A DNA stretch of 64,000 nucleotides from positions 1 through 64,000 of the forward strand of contig JAURWS010000021.1 of the NCBI GenBank assembly GCA_030654835.1. Reading direction: 5' to 3'. The stretch comes from Gammaproteobacteria bacterium. Lineage in GTDB: Bacteria > Pseudomonadota > Gammaproteobacteria > Pseudomonadales > Pseudohongiellaceae. Position numbers and translations under genes: made by a program. Shown here in pieces: positions 43,329 to 52,217 of this stretch; the stretch's first letter is position 1; each line of letters starts with the position of its first letter. Below the pieces are notes generated by a model, which was given only the letters and a program-made list of their open reading frames with translations, did no database searches and had not been told where the DNA came from.

Positions 43329-43650
43329 AACTACTACAGCAAAACCCAAGAGTGATGCATTTGCAGCCATTCATAGTGCAGCACAAGGATTGCACCGTGC
43401 TGGCGCTATCACCAAAACAACTCTGCGTGAATATGACGCGCTCTGCTTGGATTCGGTCCCGGAGTTTAATGCCAAAGACATCAAACGTATTCGTGAGCAT
43501 GCTCACGTTAGCCAACCCGTATTTGCGCGCTATTTGAACACCAGTGAGTCTACGGTTCAAAAGTGGGAAACCGGCCAGAAACGCCCAAGCGGAATGGCTC
43601 TTCGATTGTTGAGTGTGGTTGAAAAGCACGGTCTTGAAGTGCTGGTCTGA
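43318..43650 (+). CDS. XRE/HigA-NadS-type HTH antitoxin
   Basis: IKRIREHAHVSQPVFARYLNTSESTVQKWETGQKRPSGMALRLL. Confidence 0.85.
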   Translation: MTTKTTTAKPKSDAFAAIHSAAQGLHRAGAITKTTLREYDALCLDSVPEFNAKDIKRIREHAHVSQPVFARYLNTSESTVQKWETGQKRPSGMALRLLSVVEKHGLEVLV

Positions 43651-43978
43651 TCGTTACTGATTTCTCACAAGTACGAAAGTCACCTCCAAAGCAAGCGGCA
43701 ATCATTGCTGTTTTCAGCAAATCTCCACAGTCCGGTTTGGCCGAACAGTTGATGTTCACTTCGCTTACCAATTTCCGTCCGCGCGCAATTAGCTGTAAGT
43801 AACCCTTATGATTGGCAACTTGCCTGCCGATTTCCGGCATGACTGAATTGGTGATGCCGAAATCCAACCGCGGATTCAACCCCAAAGCTGTCATGACATT
43901 GAGATAGGCGCCAATGGTCACAGACGGCTCACTGTTGTCGCACTGATGCGCAAAGATTTCTGTGAAAGGAAAATGTGT

Positions 43979-45007
43979 TTAATTGCTGGTTTTGGTCAGC
44001 GTGAAGGTGAAAGTCTTGGTGGCACCCGGGGGGATTTCCTCGGGCGTTGCCCGCAGCTGTGTCGGCGAGAAGGCATAACCACTCGGCGGTTCCAGTTGCA
44101 GGTAAGAGAAGCAATACACCTCCGTGCATGTGGCTGAAAGTGTGTGGGTTCCTGTCGCCATGGTCATGTAGTGGGAGAGGTTGGAGGAGTTGGTGTTCTT
44201 GATGACCACGCCGTCCAGTGTGATGCGGGCAAGCAGGGACACATCACCGCCAATGAAAACCCACGCCTGCCCCTGCGGAGTGGTGGCCTGAGAAACGGTG
44301 ACCGTCACCGGCTGGCAGTCCTGATTGCCGCCGATATCCCTTGCGCAGATTTGGAAATTGTAAGTGCCAGCCAGTGAGGGAGTCCCCTCCAGATTGCCTG
44401 TCAGCAAATCCACTGTCATGAGTGAGGGCGGCGTGCCATAGGCGAGCGAATCCAGTCGGTAACTGTAGGGTGACGAGCCGCCGCTGACTCCGGATATGAG
44501 GGCGACATTGCAGTACTGATTGACGGTGCACGTGCCAGTGCTGGTAGTCAGCTCCACACCAAGGGCACTGACGCCACCTGTGAATGTGAAGGGCGCGACG
44601 GAATAACCGAGCCAGTTGTTGCTGTTCGCCGGATCACTGCCAGCCCGAACCGCCACCAGATAGAAACTGTAGGTGCCGTTTGCCACACCGGCGGGAAGCA
44701 CCATCGCATAGAAATTATTCACCTGCAGGTTCGCCAGCCCAAAGCCCCTGGCAACGGGTTCCAGCGTGGACACCCAGCTGAGGTTGCTGTTGAGCGTCAA
44801 GATGGCGCCGCCCGGAGTGGCAAGTACCACATATAAATCGACAGCCTGTCCTGCATCGTTGGTGGGAGTGATCGCCGCCGACAGATAGAGCAGGCTTCCC
44901 GGACCGAAACTGTTTTGGTTGGTGGTCAGCTGCAGTGTCGCAGCCGAGCCGGCATGCCCTGTCAGTAAGAGAAGTGCCGCGACGCAGCTAAGCATTATTG
45001 TCTTCAT
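43979..45007 (-). CDS. Secreted Ig-like domain protein of unknown function
   Basis: Signal peptide MKTIMLSCVAALLLLTGHAGSA; putative Ig domain (PPSLMTVDLLTGNLEGTPSLAGTYNFQICARDIGG). Confidence 0.7.
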   Translation of the reverse strand: MKTIMLSCVAALLLLTGHAGSAATLQLTTNQNSFGPGSLLYLSAAITPTNDAGQAVDLYVVLATPGGAILTLNSNLSWVSTLEPVARGFGLANLQVNNFYAMVLPAGVANGTYSFYLVAVRAGSDPANSNNWLGYSVAPFTFTGGVSALGVELTTSTGTCTVNQYCNVALISGVSGGSSPYSYRLDSLAYGTPPSLMTVDLLTGNLEGTPSLAGTYNFQICARDIGGNQDCQPVTVTVSQATTPQGQAWVFIGGDVSLLARITLDGVVIKNTNSSNLSHYMTMATGTHTLSATCTEVYCFSYLQLEPPSGYAFSPTQLRATPEEIPPGATKTFTFTLTKTSN

Positions 45008-45149
45008 GGTTTGACCGTAAGTCCTAAAGGAGGGCGGTGCTCATCCCTTGAATGTATGGCGAGAGGTTCGTGAGGTCAATGCGGCAATTTGTCCTGGCGC
45101 AAGAAACGTCAAGTTTTTCCTGCAAGAGTAGAGAGTGGGAGGGGTTCAA

Positions 45150-46232
45150 TTACTGGCCGTTGGCCCCCAGGTTTTCAATCTCAACGGTATTATCCAGCTT
45201 CAGTTCCAGGGCAGTGACGAAGGCATTACGCAGAATGCTCAGCATGGCGGACAGGACGCCTGCGCCGACGTCCGCAATCTCTCCCGAAAACGGAATCACC
45301 GACGCGAACTGGTCTTCAGGCTGATTCTGCAGAAGCACCGCAGTGACCGCGACGATTCCCTCCCAGATATTGCGCAGCAGATTTTCCTCCTCCCCCAGGC
45401 TGAAGAACTCCGCATTGGCCAATATGGGTTTGAGATAGCCTTCGAAGCGACCGTTGGCGGACGCGAATTCCGCAAATACCGAGAACTCGCCCGCTTCCGC
45501 ATCCACGCCGATGTAGGCGTTCAGCAGACCATTGAGTTCCGTCAGAGGCAGAGTCTCCAGCTGCACATCGACCTCGAAGACAGGTGGATCTGCGAGGGGA
45601 CTCAATTGACCGTTGATCGCCAGGGGAGTTCCTGCACCGAAGAGACCTGTCAGGGTGGCGCTGGCAAAGGTGTCTGCGTCCGTGTCAGTTGCATTGGAAA
45701 GATTGGTGGCCAGTGCATCGATATCGTGAATGTGGACGTTGAGGGGGCGGTCAACATCTGCGTCATCGAGCCGGAAGTGGCCATCCTGGATCTCGAAGCG
45801 GTTTATCGTAAAGGGCACCAGTTCTTCGAGCAGACTGTACCAGGGCACGCCCGCACCGATCTGCTCCTGCGCGGGATCATCGGCGGCGATCAAGTGCACC
45901 TCTGGAGAAAACAGTTCCACCTCGCCCACTACGGCACCGTCCAGCAGCGCTCTCCATTCGAGTGAGATGGCAGCCCGTGGCATCCAAACGAATGGTTCAG
46001 TCGTGTCGACGCCCCTCTTCTCGATGACCAGGTTCACAATGTTGTATTCCCCGCGCCAAAGCGCGAGGTCGATGTCCTCAAGATGCCCGCTATATTCTTC
46101 CAACGAAGCGAGGCGTGAGTTGATCTGATCCTTGACGATAAAGGGCAATGCCGCTCTGAGTCCGACGAGCAACAGCAGAGTGACCCCGATCACCACTGCA
46201 GTACGGTGCCTTTTTATTCTGTTTTGGGCCAT
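45150..46232 (-). CDS. DUF748-like (AsmA-related) membrane-anchored protein
   Basis: N-terminal TM; VNLVIEKRG, INRFEIQDGHFRLDD, VDVQLETLPLTELNGLLNAYIGVDAEAGEFSVFAEFA. Confidence 0.75.
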   Translation of the reverse strand: MAQNRIKRHRTAVVIGVTLLLLVGLRAALPFIVKDQINSRLASLEEYSGHLEDIDLALWRGEYNIVNLVIEKRGVDTTEPFVWMPRAAISLEWRALLDGAVVGEVELFSPEVHLIAADDPAQEQIGAGVPWYSLLEELVPFTINRFEIQDGHFRLDDADVDRPLNVHIHDIDALATNLSNATDTDADTFASATLTGLFGAGTPLAINGQLSPLADPPVFEVDVQLETLPLTELNGLLNAYIGVDAEAGEFSVFAEFASANGRFEGYLKPILANAEFFSLGEEENLLRNIWEGIVAVTAVLLQNQPEDQFASVIPFSGEIADVGAGVLSAMLSILRNAFVTALELKLDNTVEIENLGANGQ

Positions 46233-46361
46233 GTCGTCATCTCGGCAAATTGGGTGCGATCAGGCAGTGTAACTCCCCTCGACGACATAGGACTGTTGTA
46301 TACCGCTCTCATTGCCGGCTCGAATCAGCATGGGAGGTCTCCTGCCAAGACGATTTTGATA

Positions 46362-47123
46362 TCAGTGCTTCATCTGGCTTATTTCGACGGCAAGTGGCAG
46401 CAGCCGGTCACTTTCTTTTTTAACCACGCCGTAGCATTCGCATGATCTTTTCGCGACACCATCCCGATCAAGCACGGTGATCTCACCAGCGTCGTATTGA
46501 ATGAGCCCCGCCCTCTCCAGCGCACGTGCGACCTTTTTGACGTCGGCGGGCTTGAGACCAAGCATGTTGCCGATCAACGTCTCGGTCATGCTGATGCGAG
46601 TTGAAGGTAAGCGATCCAGACTTAACAGCATCCAGCGGCAAAGTTGTTGATCCACTGGATGATGCCGATTGCATGCTGCGGTTTGCACCATTTGCGTGAT
46701 CAATGCGGAGGCGAACATCAGCAGCAGACGGGTCAGTGCGCCTCCGGCGTGAAACTCGTCTTTAAGCACCTGTGCTTTCAGTCGGTACGCATAACCGGCG
46801 TTCTGCACGATGGCCCGGCTCAACGTTGAGTCCCCGCCCATGAACAGGGCAATACCGATCATGCCTTCGTTTCCCACCACGGCGATTTCCGCCGACTCTC
46901 CGTTTTTCATTACGTAGAGCAGCGAGACGATGCAGTCGATCGGGAAATAGGCGTGACTCATGGTTTCATTCGATTCGTACAGAACCTGGCCCAGTGTCAG
47001 AGGAACCAATTCTAGATCCTTGGCCAGGCGCTCACACACTTCAGAGGACAAGGCGGCGAGAAGTGCATTTTGTTGCGGCCGGTGTTGATCGACCGTAGAC
47101 GTATTTTTCAATTGAAGCTCCAT
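46362..47123 (-). CDS. Crp/Fnr family transcriptional regulator
   Basis: Cyclic-nucleotide-like domain plus C-terminal HTH (TETLIGNMLGLKPADVKKVARALERAGLIQY); likely start MELQLKN. Confidence 0.85.
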   Translation of the reverse strand: MELQLKNTSTVDQHRPQQNALLAALSSEVCERLAKDLELVPLTLGQVLYESNETMSHAYFPIDCIVSLLYVMKNGESAEIAVVGNEGMIGIALFMGGDSTLSRAIVQNAGYAYRLKAQVLKDEFHAGGALTRLLLMFASALITQMVQTAACNRHHPVDQQLCRWMLLSLDRLPSTRISMTETLIGNMLGLKPADVKKVARALERAGLIQYDAGEITVLDRDGVAKRSCECYGVVKKESDRLLPLAVEISQMKH

Positions 47124-47160
47124 TTCGAATTTTTCACGGTTCTCCCGGTATAAGGAGGAG

Positions 47161-47185
47161 CGCGCCCGGCCTCGGCCGGGGCGCG
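47161..47185. terminator. GC-rich hairpin between the microprotein and crp-like gene
   Basis: CGCGCCCGGCC-TC-GGCCGGGGCGCG. Confidence 0.5.
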
Positions 47186-47205
47186 TTATCCGCACAGCCG
47201 CGACG

Positions 47206-47343
47206 CTAGCGCTTCTGTCCATCCTTGGTCTGTCCTGGCTTGCTCTGTCCATCCTTTTTCTGGCCGTCCTTGCCCTGTCCGTCCTTTTTCTCTGCTGGCT
47301 TGCTCTGTCCTGGTTTGTTCTGTCCTTCGGCTTGTTGACCCAT
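47206..47343 (-). CDS. 45-aa low-complexity KDGQ/KPGQ-repeat microprotein
   Basis: ATG..TAG reads MGQQAEGQNKPGQSKPAEKKDGQGKDGQKKDGQSKPGQTKDGQKR; followed by hairpin. Confidence 0.6.
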   Translation of the reverse strand: MGQQAEGQNKPGQSKPAEKKDGQGKDGQKKDGQSKPGQTKDGQKR

Positions 47344-47637
47344 GATGCTGTACTCCCGTGGCTGCAGTCGAAATTGACTGTGTATTCACGGTATCCAAAA
47401 AAGTTTGCAGCCGTATGTTCGATAACCGACTTTGGACGACCGGGCGCTTGTTCGATATTCATATAGCGGGTATCGAGTTGGCTATCCTTGGGGGTGTACA
47501 TGCGCAGGGCGTATGGGGTTGGCGCTAACCCACCCTGACACCAACTGCTAATCATGTTGCCTCAGGCCACATGACAAATGTTATTGAAATAGGGTGTTTT
47601 CTTGATGTTTCAACAGGAAAGCGGATACATGCGAGGC

Positions 47638-48054
47638 CTATTCAACCTGCCAGGTCCTCGCGGCCATTACGCCGGCCCAGGCTGCTACTCCCGTGATAAA
47701 AGTGCCCCAGGTCCAGTCGATAGCCACCATTGAGCCATGCCACTGGCGCATGATTGACCATGAAGTCAGTTCATAGGTCCCGTACGCGACAAACCCCAGC
47801 ACCGCACCGTGGATCAATGCGCTGACCGGAGCGTCATTACGCAGTGCTGGCAGCCCCGCAAACCACAGGATGCCAAACATGTAAACAAGATAGAACAAGG
47901 CCGCAGGCGGTACGCGCAAGCCATCGATCAGTTGCCCGCCCAGGTGCTGCTGGAAAAGTGGCTGTATCACGGATCGCAGCATCAGGGCATCTGCGACGAG
48001 AAAGACAACGGATGTCACGACGAACAGAATGGCAATTTGCATGAGGTTTCTCAT
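47638..48054 (-). CDS. DUF2177 family membrane protein
   Basis: Four-TM pattern; FGILWFAGLPALRND, GFVAYGTYELTSWSIM. Confidence 0.8.
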   Translation of the reverse strand: MRNLMQIAILFVVTSVVFLVADALMLRSVIQPLFQQHLGGQLIDGLRVPPAALFYLVYMFGILWFAGLPALRNDAPVSALIHGAVLGFVAYGTYELTSWSIMRQWHGSMVAIDWTWGTFITGVAAWAGVMAARTWQVE

Positions 48055-48316
48055 TGATAGGATTACGAGGGAAGGGGGCTGGTGGATCAGTTTTGCGGGA
48101 GAGCGGCCGTCAGTCCGGTGCTTTTTAGCGGAAATGGTGGGTTAAGATGGACATAACTCTCCGAGCCGGAGAAATGGCCGTGTCCGCATGATGTCCAGTT
48201 CTCGTCCACATGCGACGCCTGATTTGCGCCGGAAAATGCTCCTGCATTTCCGGCATTCGCGCCATCCCTGGCGCTTACCCCGACTATGCAAGTCCGAAAC
48301 CTCCACTTTCGGCCAA

Positions 48317-48360
48317 ACAAAAAAGCCCACACTTCCTTGCGGAAGCATGGGCTTGTTTGT
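48317..48360 (-). terminator. Rho-independent terminator of ssrA
   Basis: AAGCCCATGCTTCCGCAAGGAAGTGTGGGCTTTTTTGTTT on minus strand. Confidence 0.8.
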
Positions 48361-48361
48361 T

Positions 48362-48719
48362 TGGTGGAGGCGGGGGGATTTGAACCCCCGTCCGTCAGTC
48401 CGCTGCCTTTGGATCTACATGTGTAGCGTCGTCTATTAAGTTAACCCTCGCCGGCCCGACGGGCAGGGCGGTTCGGGCGAGCCCAGTACTTTTAGCTGCT
48501 TCGCGCTGGGCGCGCTAGGCTGGCGATCCTGTTCTATATGACAGTCACAAAAACACCGGTTTACAGGCATCCCGGGGTGACCGCTAGCCGCACTAAGCGG
48601 CTAGAGCGTAGCTATCGTCGTTGGCAACTAGTAAGTTGCAGTAATTGATTTACGAGAGTTACTACCCTCTCGACATGCACCTCAGGGTTTGATACCGGCG
48701 TCGAATCCAAAGCGCCCCC
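48362..48719 (-). ncRNA. ssrA: tmRNA (SsrA), tag peptide ANDDSYALAA
   Basis: 5' GGGGGCGCTTTGGATTCGACGCCGG; resume GCCAACGACGATAGCTACGCTCTAGCCGCTTAG; 3' GGGTTCAAATCCCCCCGCCTCCACCA. Confidence 0.97.
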
Positions 48720-48804
48720 GTTAGTGTGTGCAGCTTAGCACACGACACTAGATGGGGTCGTGTGCTAGTTTTTCAACCTCACTCCACTCACAGAGAGCAA
48801 TGTC

Positions 48805-49677
48805 ATGAACAAGAAAGTCGCCGTAGTCACTGGAACCTCTACAGGCCTGGGTTTGCATGTCGCCGTGCTGCTGGCGAAACAAGGTATTACCACTGTCGCC
48901 ACGATGCGCAATCTGGACAAGCAGGACGCTCTGCTGGCCGCAGCCAGGGCGCAGCAGGTGACTGTGAAAGTGAAGCAACTGGATGTGCAGGACGCGCAGA
49001 GTGTGGAGCGCTGCTTTGCCGAGATTCTCAAGGAAGAGGGCGCGATCGATATTCTCATCAACAATGCCGGAGCCGGTTTTGTACGGACCACCGAGCAGGC
49101 GACAGAGGATGAGATGGAGTGGGTGATGGACGTCAACTTCAAGGGCGTGGTGCGTTGCACCAAGGCAGTTCTTCCGCATATGCGTGAACGCCGCACGGGG
49201 CACATCATCAACATCACCTCAGTAGGAGGCTTGGTCGGGCAGCCTTTCAATGAATTTTATTGTGCGGCCAAATTTGCAGTCGAGGGGTACACGGAATCAC
49301 TGGCGAGCTATGTGCAGCCTGCCTTCAACATCAAGTTTTCGATGATCGAACCCGGTGGAATTGCGACTGAGTTTGTCAGCAATGTCATGGGTAAAGTGCA
49401 GACCACTGGTGGTATTCCGGATGATGCTTACAAACCCGTACTCGATATCTATATGGGGGGGATTCGGGCGCGCGCGGCCATGGGGGAAACCCGCGCCTAT
49501 CAGACTCCGCAAGAAGTGGCCGCCGTTGTTCTGGATTGTGTGAATCGGGAAAGTCCGCCGCTGCGCATGCGCACTTCGGCGTGGGCGGAGAAATTCACGG
49601 AGTTCAAAACGGCGGCAGATCCGGATGGTGGCAAGCAACAGGCGATGGTGGTGTCAACGTTTTTGCCGACGCTGTGA
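48805..49677 (+). CDS. SDR family oxidoreductase
   Basis: VVTGTSTGLGLHVAVLLAKQG, NNAGAGF, YCAAKFAVEG. Confidence 0.9.
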   Translation: MNKKVAVVTGTSTGLGLHVAVLLAKQGITTVATMRNLDKQDALLAAARAQQVTVKVKQLDVQDAQSVERCFAEILKEEGAIDILINNAGAGFVRTTEQATEDEMEWVMDVNFKGVVRCTKAVLPHMRERRTGHIINITSVGGLVGQPFNEFYCAAKFAVEGYTESLASYVQPAFNIKFSMIEPGGIATEFVSNVMGKVQTTGGIPDDAYKPVLDIYMGGIRARAAMGETRAYQTPQEVAAVVLDCVNRESPPLRMRTSAWAEKFTEFKTAADPDGGKQQAMVVSTFLPTL

Positions 49678-50097
49678 TCAAGGTTTTGCAGCGCGAGACA
49701 GCAAAATTTTGCTGTAGATCAGGAATTCATCGAGATGCTCAGTGATTATGGAAACCGTAATCGGTAGTTGCAACGCCTGGTAATCGTGAACCGCGATATT
49801 GCGGAATCCCACCATACGTTTGAGAGAGTCTGCGAGTGAGGCTTCTATCCAGCCCGAGTTGGCCAGCAGCGTGAAAATGTCACGTGCGCCCTGCGGAACT
49901 CCGAGGCGCCTGCTGCGCACAATGTGTTGCCCCATATCCAGAGCCGCTTCGCACGCCCGCTGAATATTCAGGATGGCAGCGTCCTGGCGTGAGTGGTCAC
50001 TGGCAAATGTTGCCGGATCTCGCAGGTATTCTTCACGCGCTCTTGCAACACAGCGTTCTATGGTAGATGCCTTGTTGAGCAGCACATCATCGGCCAT
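49678..50097 (-). CDS. hepT: HepT-like (DUF86) ribonuclease toxin
   Basis: Rx4HxY motif RNIAVHDY; overlaps MntA gene. Confidence 0.88.
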   Translation of the reverse strand: MADDVLLNKASTIERCVARAREEYLRDPATFASDHSRQDAAILNIQRACEAALDMGQHIVRSRRLGVPQGARDIFTLLANSGWIEASLADSLKRMVGFRNIAVHDYQALQLPITVSIITEHLDEFLIYSKILLSRAAKP

Positions 50098-50482
50098 ACA
50101 CGGTTCCTTGTTCCTGAATTTCTTTCAGCAGTGGGGCGCGGGCGGTGTCGAGTTCGGTCTTGGCGCTCAGGACATAACATTCGAAGAGTCCTGCGCGGAC
50201 ATCCTTTGCCCACCAGCGTTCGCCGGTCATCAATATCTGATATTGCATCACCGTTGAGGCGCTGCGCATGTCGAGAAGGTCGACATCGCAACCTGCGATC
50301 TCCGCGAGATCGCTACTGAGATGCCAAAGTTTGACGGTATCTGCGCTGACCCCGGTCAGGACGGCAAGATCAAGATCGCTGTTTTGATTGGCGGTACCTG
50401 TGATACGGCTTCCAAACGCATATATCGCCAGAAGATCAGGCAGGGCTGCTTGCAGTGCTTCTATCAGTGCTGCCTTGTCCAT
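50087..50482 (-). CDS. mntA: MntA-like nucleotidyltransferase antitoxin
   Basis: AFGSRITGTANQNSDLDLAVL (GSx10DxD). Confidence 0.88.
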   Translation of the reverse strand: MDKAALIEALQAALPDLLAIYAFGSRITGTANQNSDLDLAVLTGVSADTVKLWHLSSDLAEIAGCDVDLLDMRSASTVMQYQILMTGERWWAKDVRAGLFECYVLSAKTELDTARAPLLKEIQEQGTVYGR

Positions 50483-50526
50483 ATCGATTGACTCTTTACA
50501 GATGCCTGTCCGGTGACAGATTCAGA

Positions 50527-51009
50527 TCAACGCTGTGCGTGTCGCACCGCGCGCTGCTTCTCGATGGCCCACTCGCGATCTTTCTCGACATTGCGCTTGT
50601 CGTGTTCCTGCTTGCCCTTGGCCAGTGAAACCTGACACTTGATGAGATGGTCTTTCCAGTAAATCTTGGTGGCCACGCAGGTATGGCCTTTCTGCTGGAC
50701 GCTGGAGAAGAGACGCGCCAGCTCTTTGCGATGCAGCAGGAGCTTGCGGGTGCGGTCGGGTTCGCAGACGACGTGCGTGCTGGCGGTATTGAGCGGCGTG
50801 ATGTTGCAGCCGATCAGCCAGGCCTCGCCGTCCTTGAGGATGACGTAGCTGTCCGTCAGCTGCACTTTCTTCTCGCGCATGCTTTTGACTTCCCAGCCGA
50901 GCAGCATCATCCCGGCTTCGAAAGAGTCTTCGATGAAATAATCATGAAGCGCCTTCTTGTTGCGGGCGATGGTGGTGTCGACTGCTTTTGACTTACCTGA
51001 TTTTGCCAT
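50527..51009 (-). CDS. smpB: SsrA-binding protein SmpB
   Basis: [43 protein letters not shown]. Confidence 0.97.
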   Translation of the reverse strand: MAKSGKSKAVDTTIARNKKALHDYFIEDSFEAGMMLLGWEVKSMREKKVQLTDSYVILKDGEAWLIGCNITPLNTASTHVVCEPDRTRKLLLHRKELARLFSSVQQKGHTCVATKIYWKDHLIKCQVSLAKGKQEHDKRNVEKDREWAIEKQRAVRHAQR

Positions 51010-51097
51010 AGCGGCGCATTATAACCGCATTCCCCCGGCTGCATAGGCCGAGTTAGAATCGCGCCCATCTTAACCTGAGGCAGTTCCTGAAACCGTT

Positions 51098-51538
51098 ATG
51101 ACTCGAATCGATCGCAGCGCGCTGGTGATGTACTCCGCGCGTCAGATGTATGACCTGGTCAACGACATCGAGAGTTATCCCCTGTTCATGCAGGGGTGCC
51201 AGAAGGCGCGCATCATCAGTCGCACCGACACCGAGGTGGTGGGGGAGCTGACCCTCGGCAAGGCGGGGCTGCAGCATTCCTTCACGACCCGCAACACCGT
51301 CAAGCCCTGCGAGGAAATGCGCATGGGATTAGTGGAGGGGCCGTTCCGCAAGTTTGGGGCGTCGTGGCACTTTCAACCGCTGGCGGAGAATGCCTGCAAG
51401 GTCAGCCTGCAGATGGAGTTCGATTTTGCCGGCGGTTTGATGGGCTTTGCGCTGGAAAAACTCTTCAATCATTCCGCGAATACGCTGGTGGATTCGGTCG
51501 TTGAGCGCGCCAATTTTCTTTATGGTGGAAAGGTATGA
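51098..51538 (+). CDS. ratA: RatA family toxin / ubiquinone-binding START-domain protein
   Basis: MYDLVNDIESYPLFMQGCQKARI; adjacent to smpB and rnfH. Confidence 0.93.
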   Translation: MTRIDRSALVMYSARQMYDLVNDIESYPLFMQGCQKARIISRTDTEVVGELTLGKAGLQHSFTTRNTVKPCEEMRMGLVEGPFRKFGASWHFQPLAENACKVSLQMEFDFAGGLMGFALEKLFNHSANTLVDSVVERANFLYGGKV

Positions 51539-51882
51539 GCGAGCAGTCCGATCTTGTTTCTGTCGAGGTGGCCTATGCGCTGCCCGACAAGCAGCGCATT
51601 ATCGCGTTGCAGGTAAAGCGTGGTACCACCGCCGCAGTCGCCGTGGAGCTGTCGGGTATTGCCCGGGAGTTTCCGCAGATCGATCCGCATTCCGCCGCGA
51701 TGGGCATCTTCTCGCGTCCGCTCGATGGCAAGGCCAGCCCGCTGCCGCAGGACTATGTGCTGAACGAGTGTGACCGTGTTGAGATCTACCGCCCGTTGCA
51801 GATCGATCCGATGCAGGCGCGCTTGCTGCGCGCCGCGCGTGCCCGCAAGAAGGCGCTGGCGGCTGGTCTGCGCAAGCGTTGA
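51535..51882 (+). CDS. rnfH: RnfH family protein
   Basis: VEVAYALPDKQRIIALQVKRGTTAAVAVELSGI; YVLNECDRVEIYRPLQIDP. Confidence 0.93.
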   Translation: MSEQSDLVSVEVAYALPDKQRIIALQVKRGTTAAVAVELSGIAREFPQIDPHSAAMGIFSRPLDGKASPLPQDYVLNECDRVEIYRPLQIDPMQARLLRAARARKKALAAGLRKR

Positions 51883-51926
51883 GCCACGCGCAATATCCAA
51901 CGTATACTCGGGGCAAGGAGAATCCC

Positions 51927-52217
51927 ATGGATCAGAACGACATACCGGCCAATGACAAGCGCAAGGGCTTCTTCACACGCCTCGAAGAGGGCTTGCGCGA
52001 ATATTACATCGCGCCTTATCGACGCGAATTTGCCCGCGCACAGCGCGACGACGATGATTTGTTCATGATGCTCATCTTCTCGGAAAGCCTCGGCATTCCC
52101 AACCCCGCGACCTACTACACCCTTGAACTTCTGCCGGTGGTCTACGACCGCTTCCATGACTGGCATCGCCGCATGGGCATGGAGCGCTCACCACTGGATC
52201 ACGTCTCATGCTGTTAG
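51927..52217 (+). CDS. cory-CC-star family protein (C-terminal Cys-Cys-stop)
   Basis: LREYYIAPYRREFARAQRDDDDLFMMLIFSESLGIPNPATYYTLELLP...CC*; overlaps ArsA-like ATPase gene. Confidence 0.85.
   Translation: MDQNDIPANDKRKGFFTRLEEGLREYYIAPYRREFARAQRDDDDLFMMLIFSESLGIPNPATYYTLELLPVVYDRFHDWHRRMGMERSPLDHVSCC

Noticed and set aside
47124-47555. N-terminal extension of the Crp-like ORF
   Set aside because: Extension is an out-of-frame reading of the KDGQ microprotein region (DRTNQDRASQQRKRTDRAR...); regulator most likely starts at 47123.
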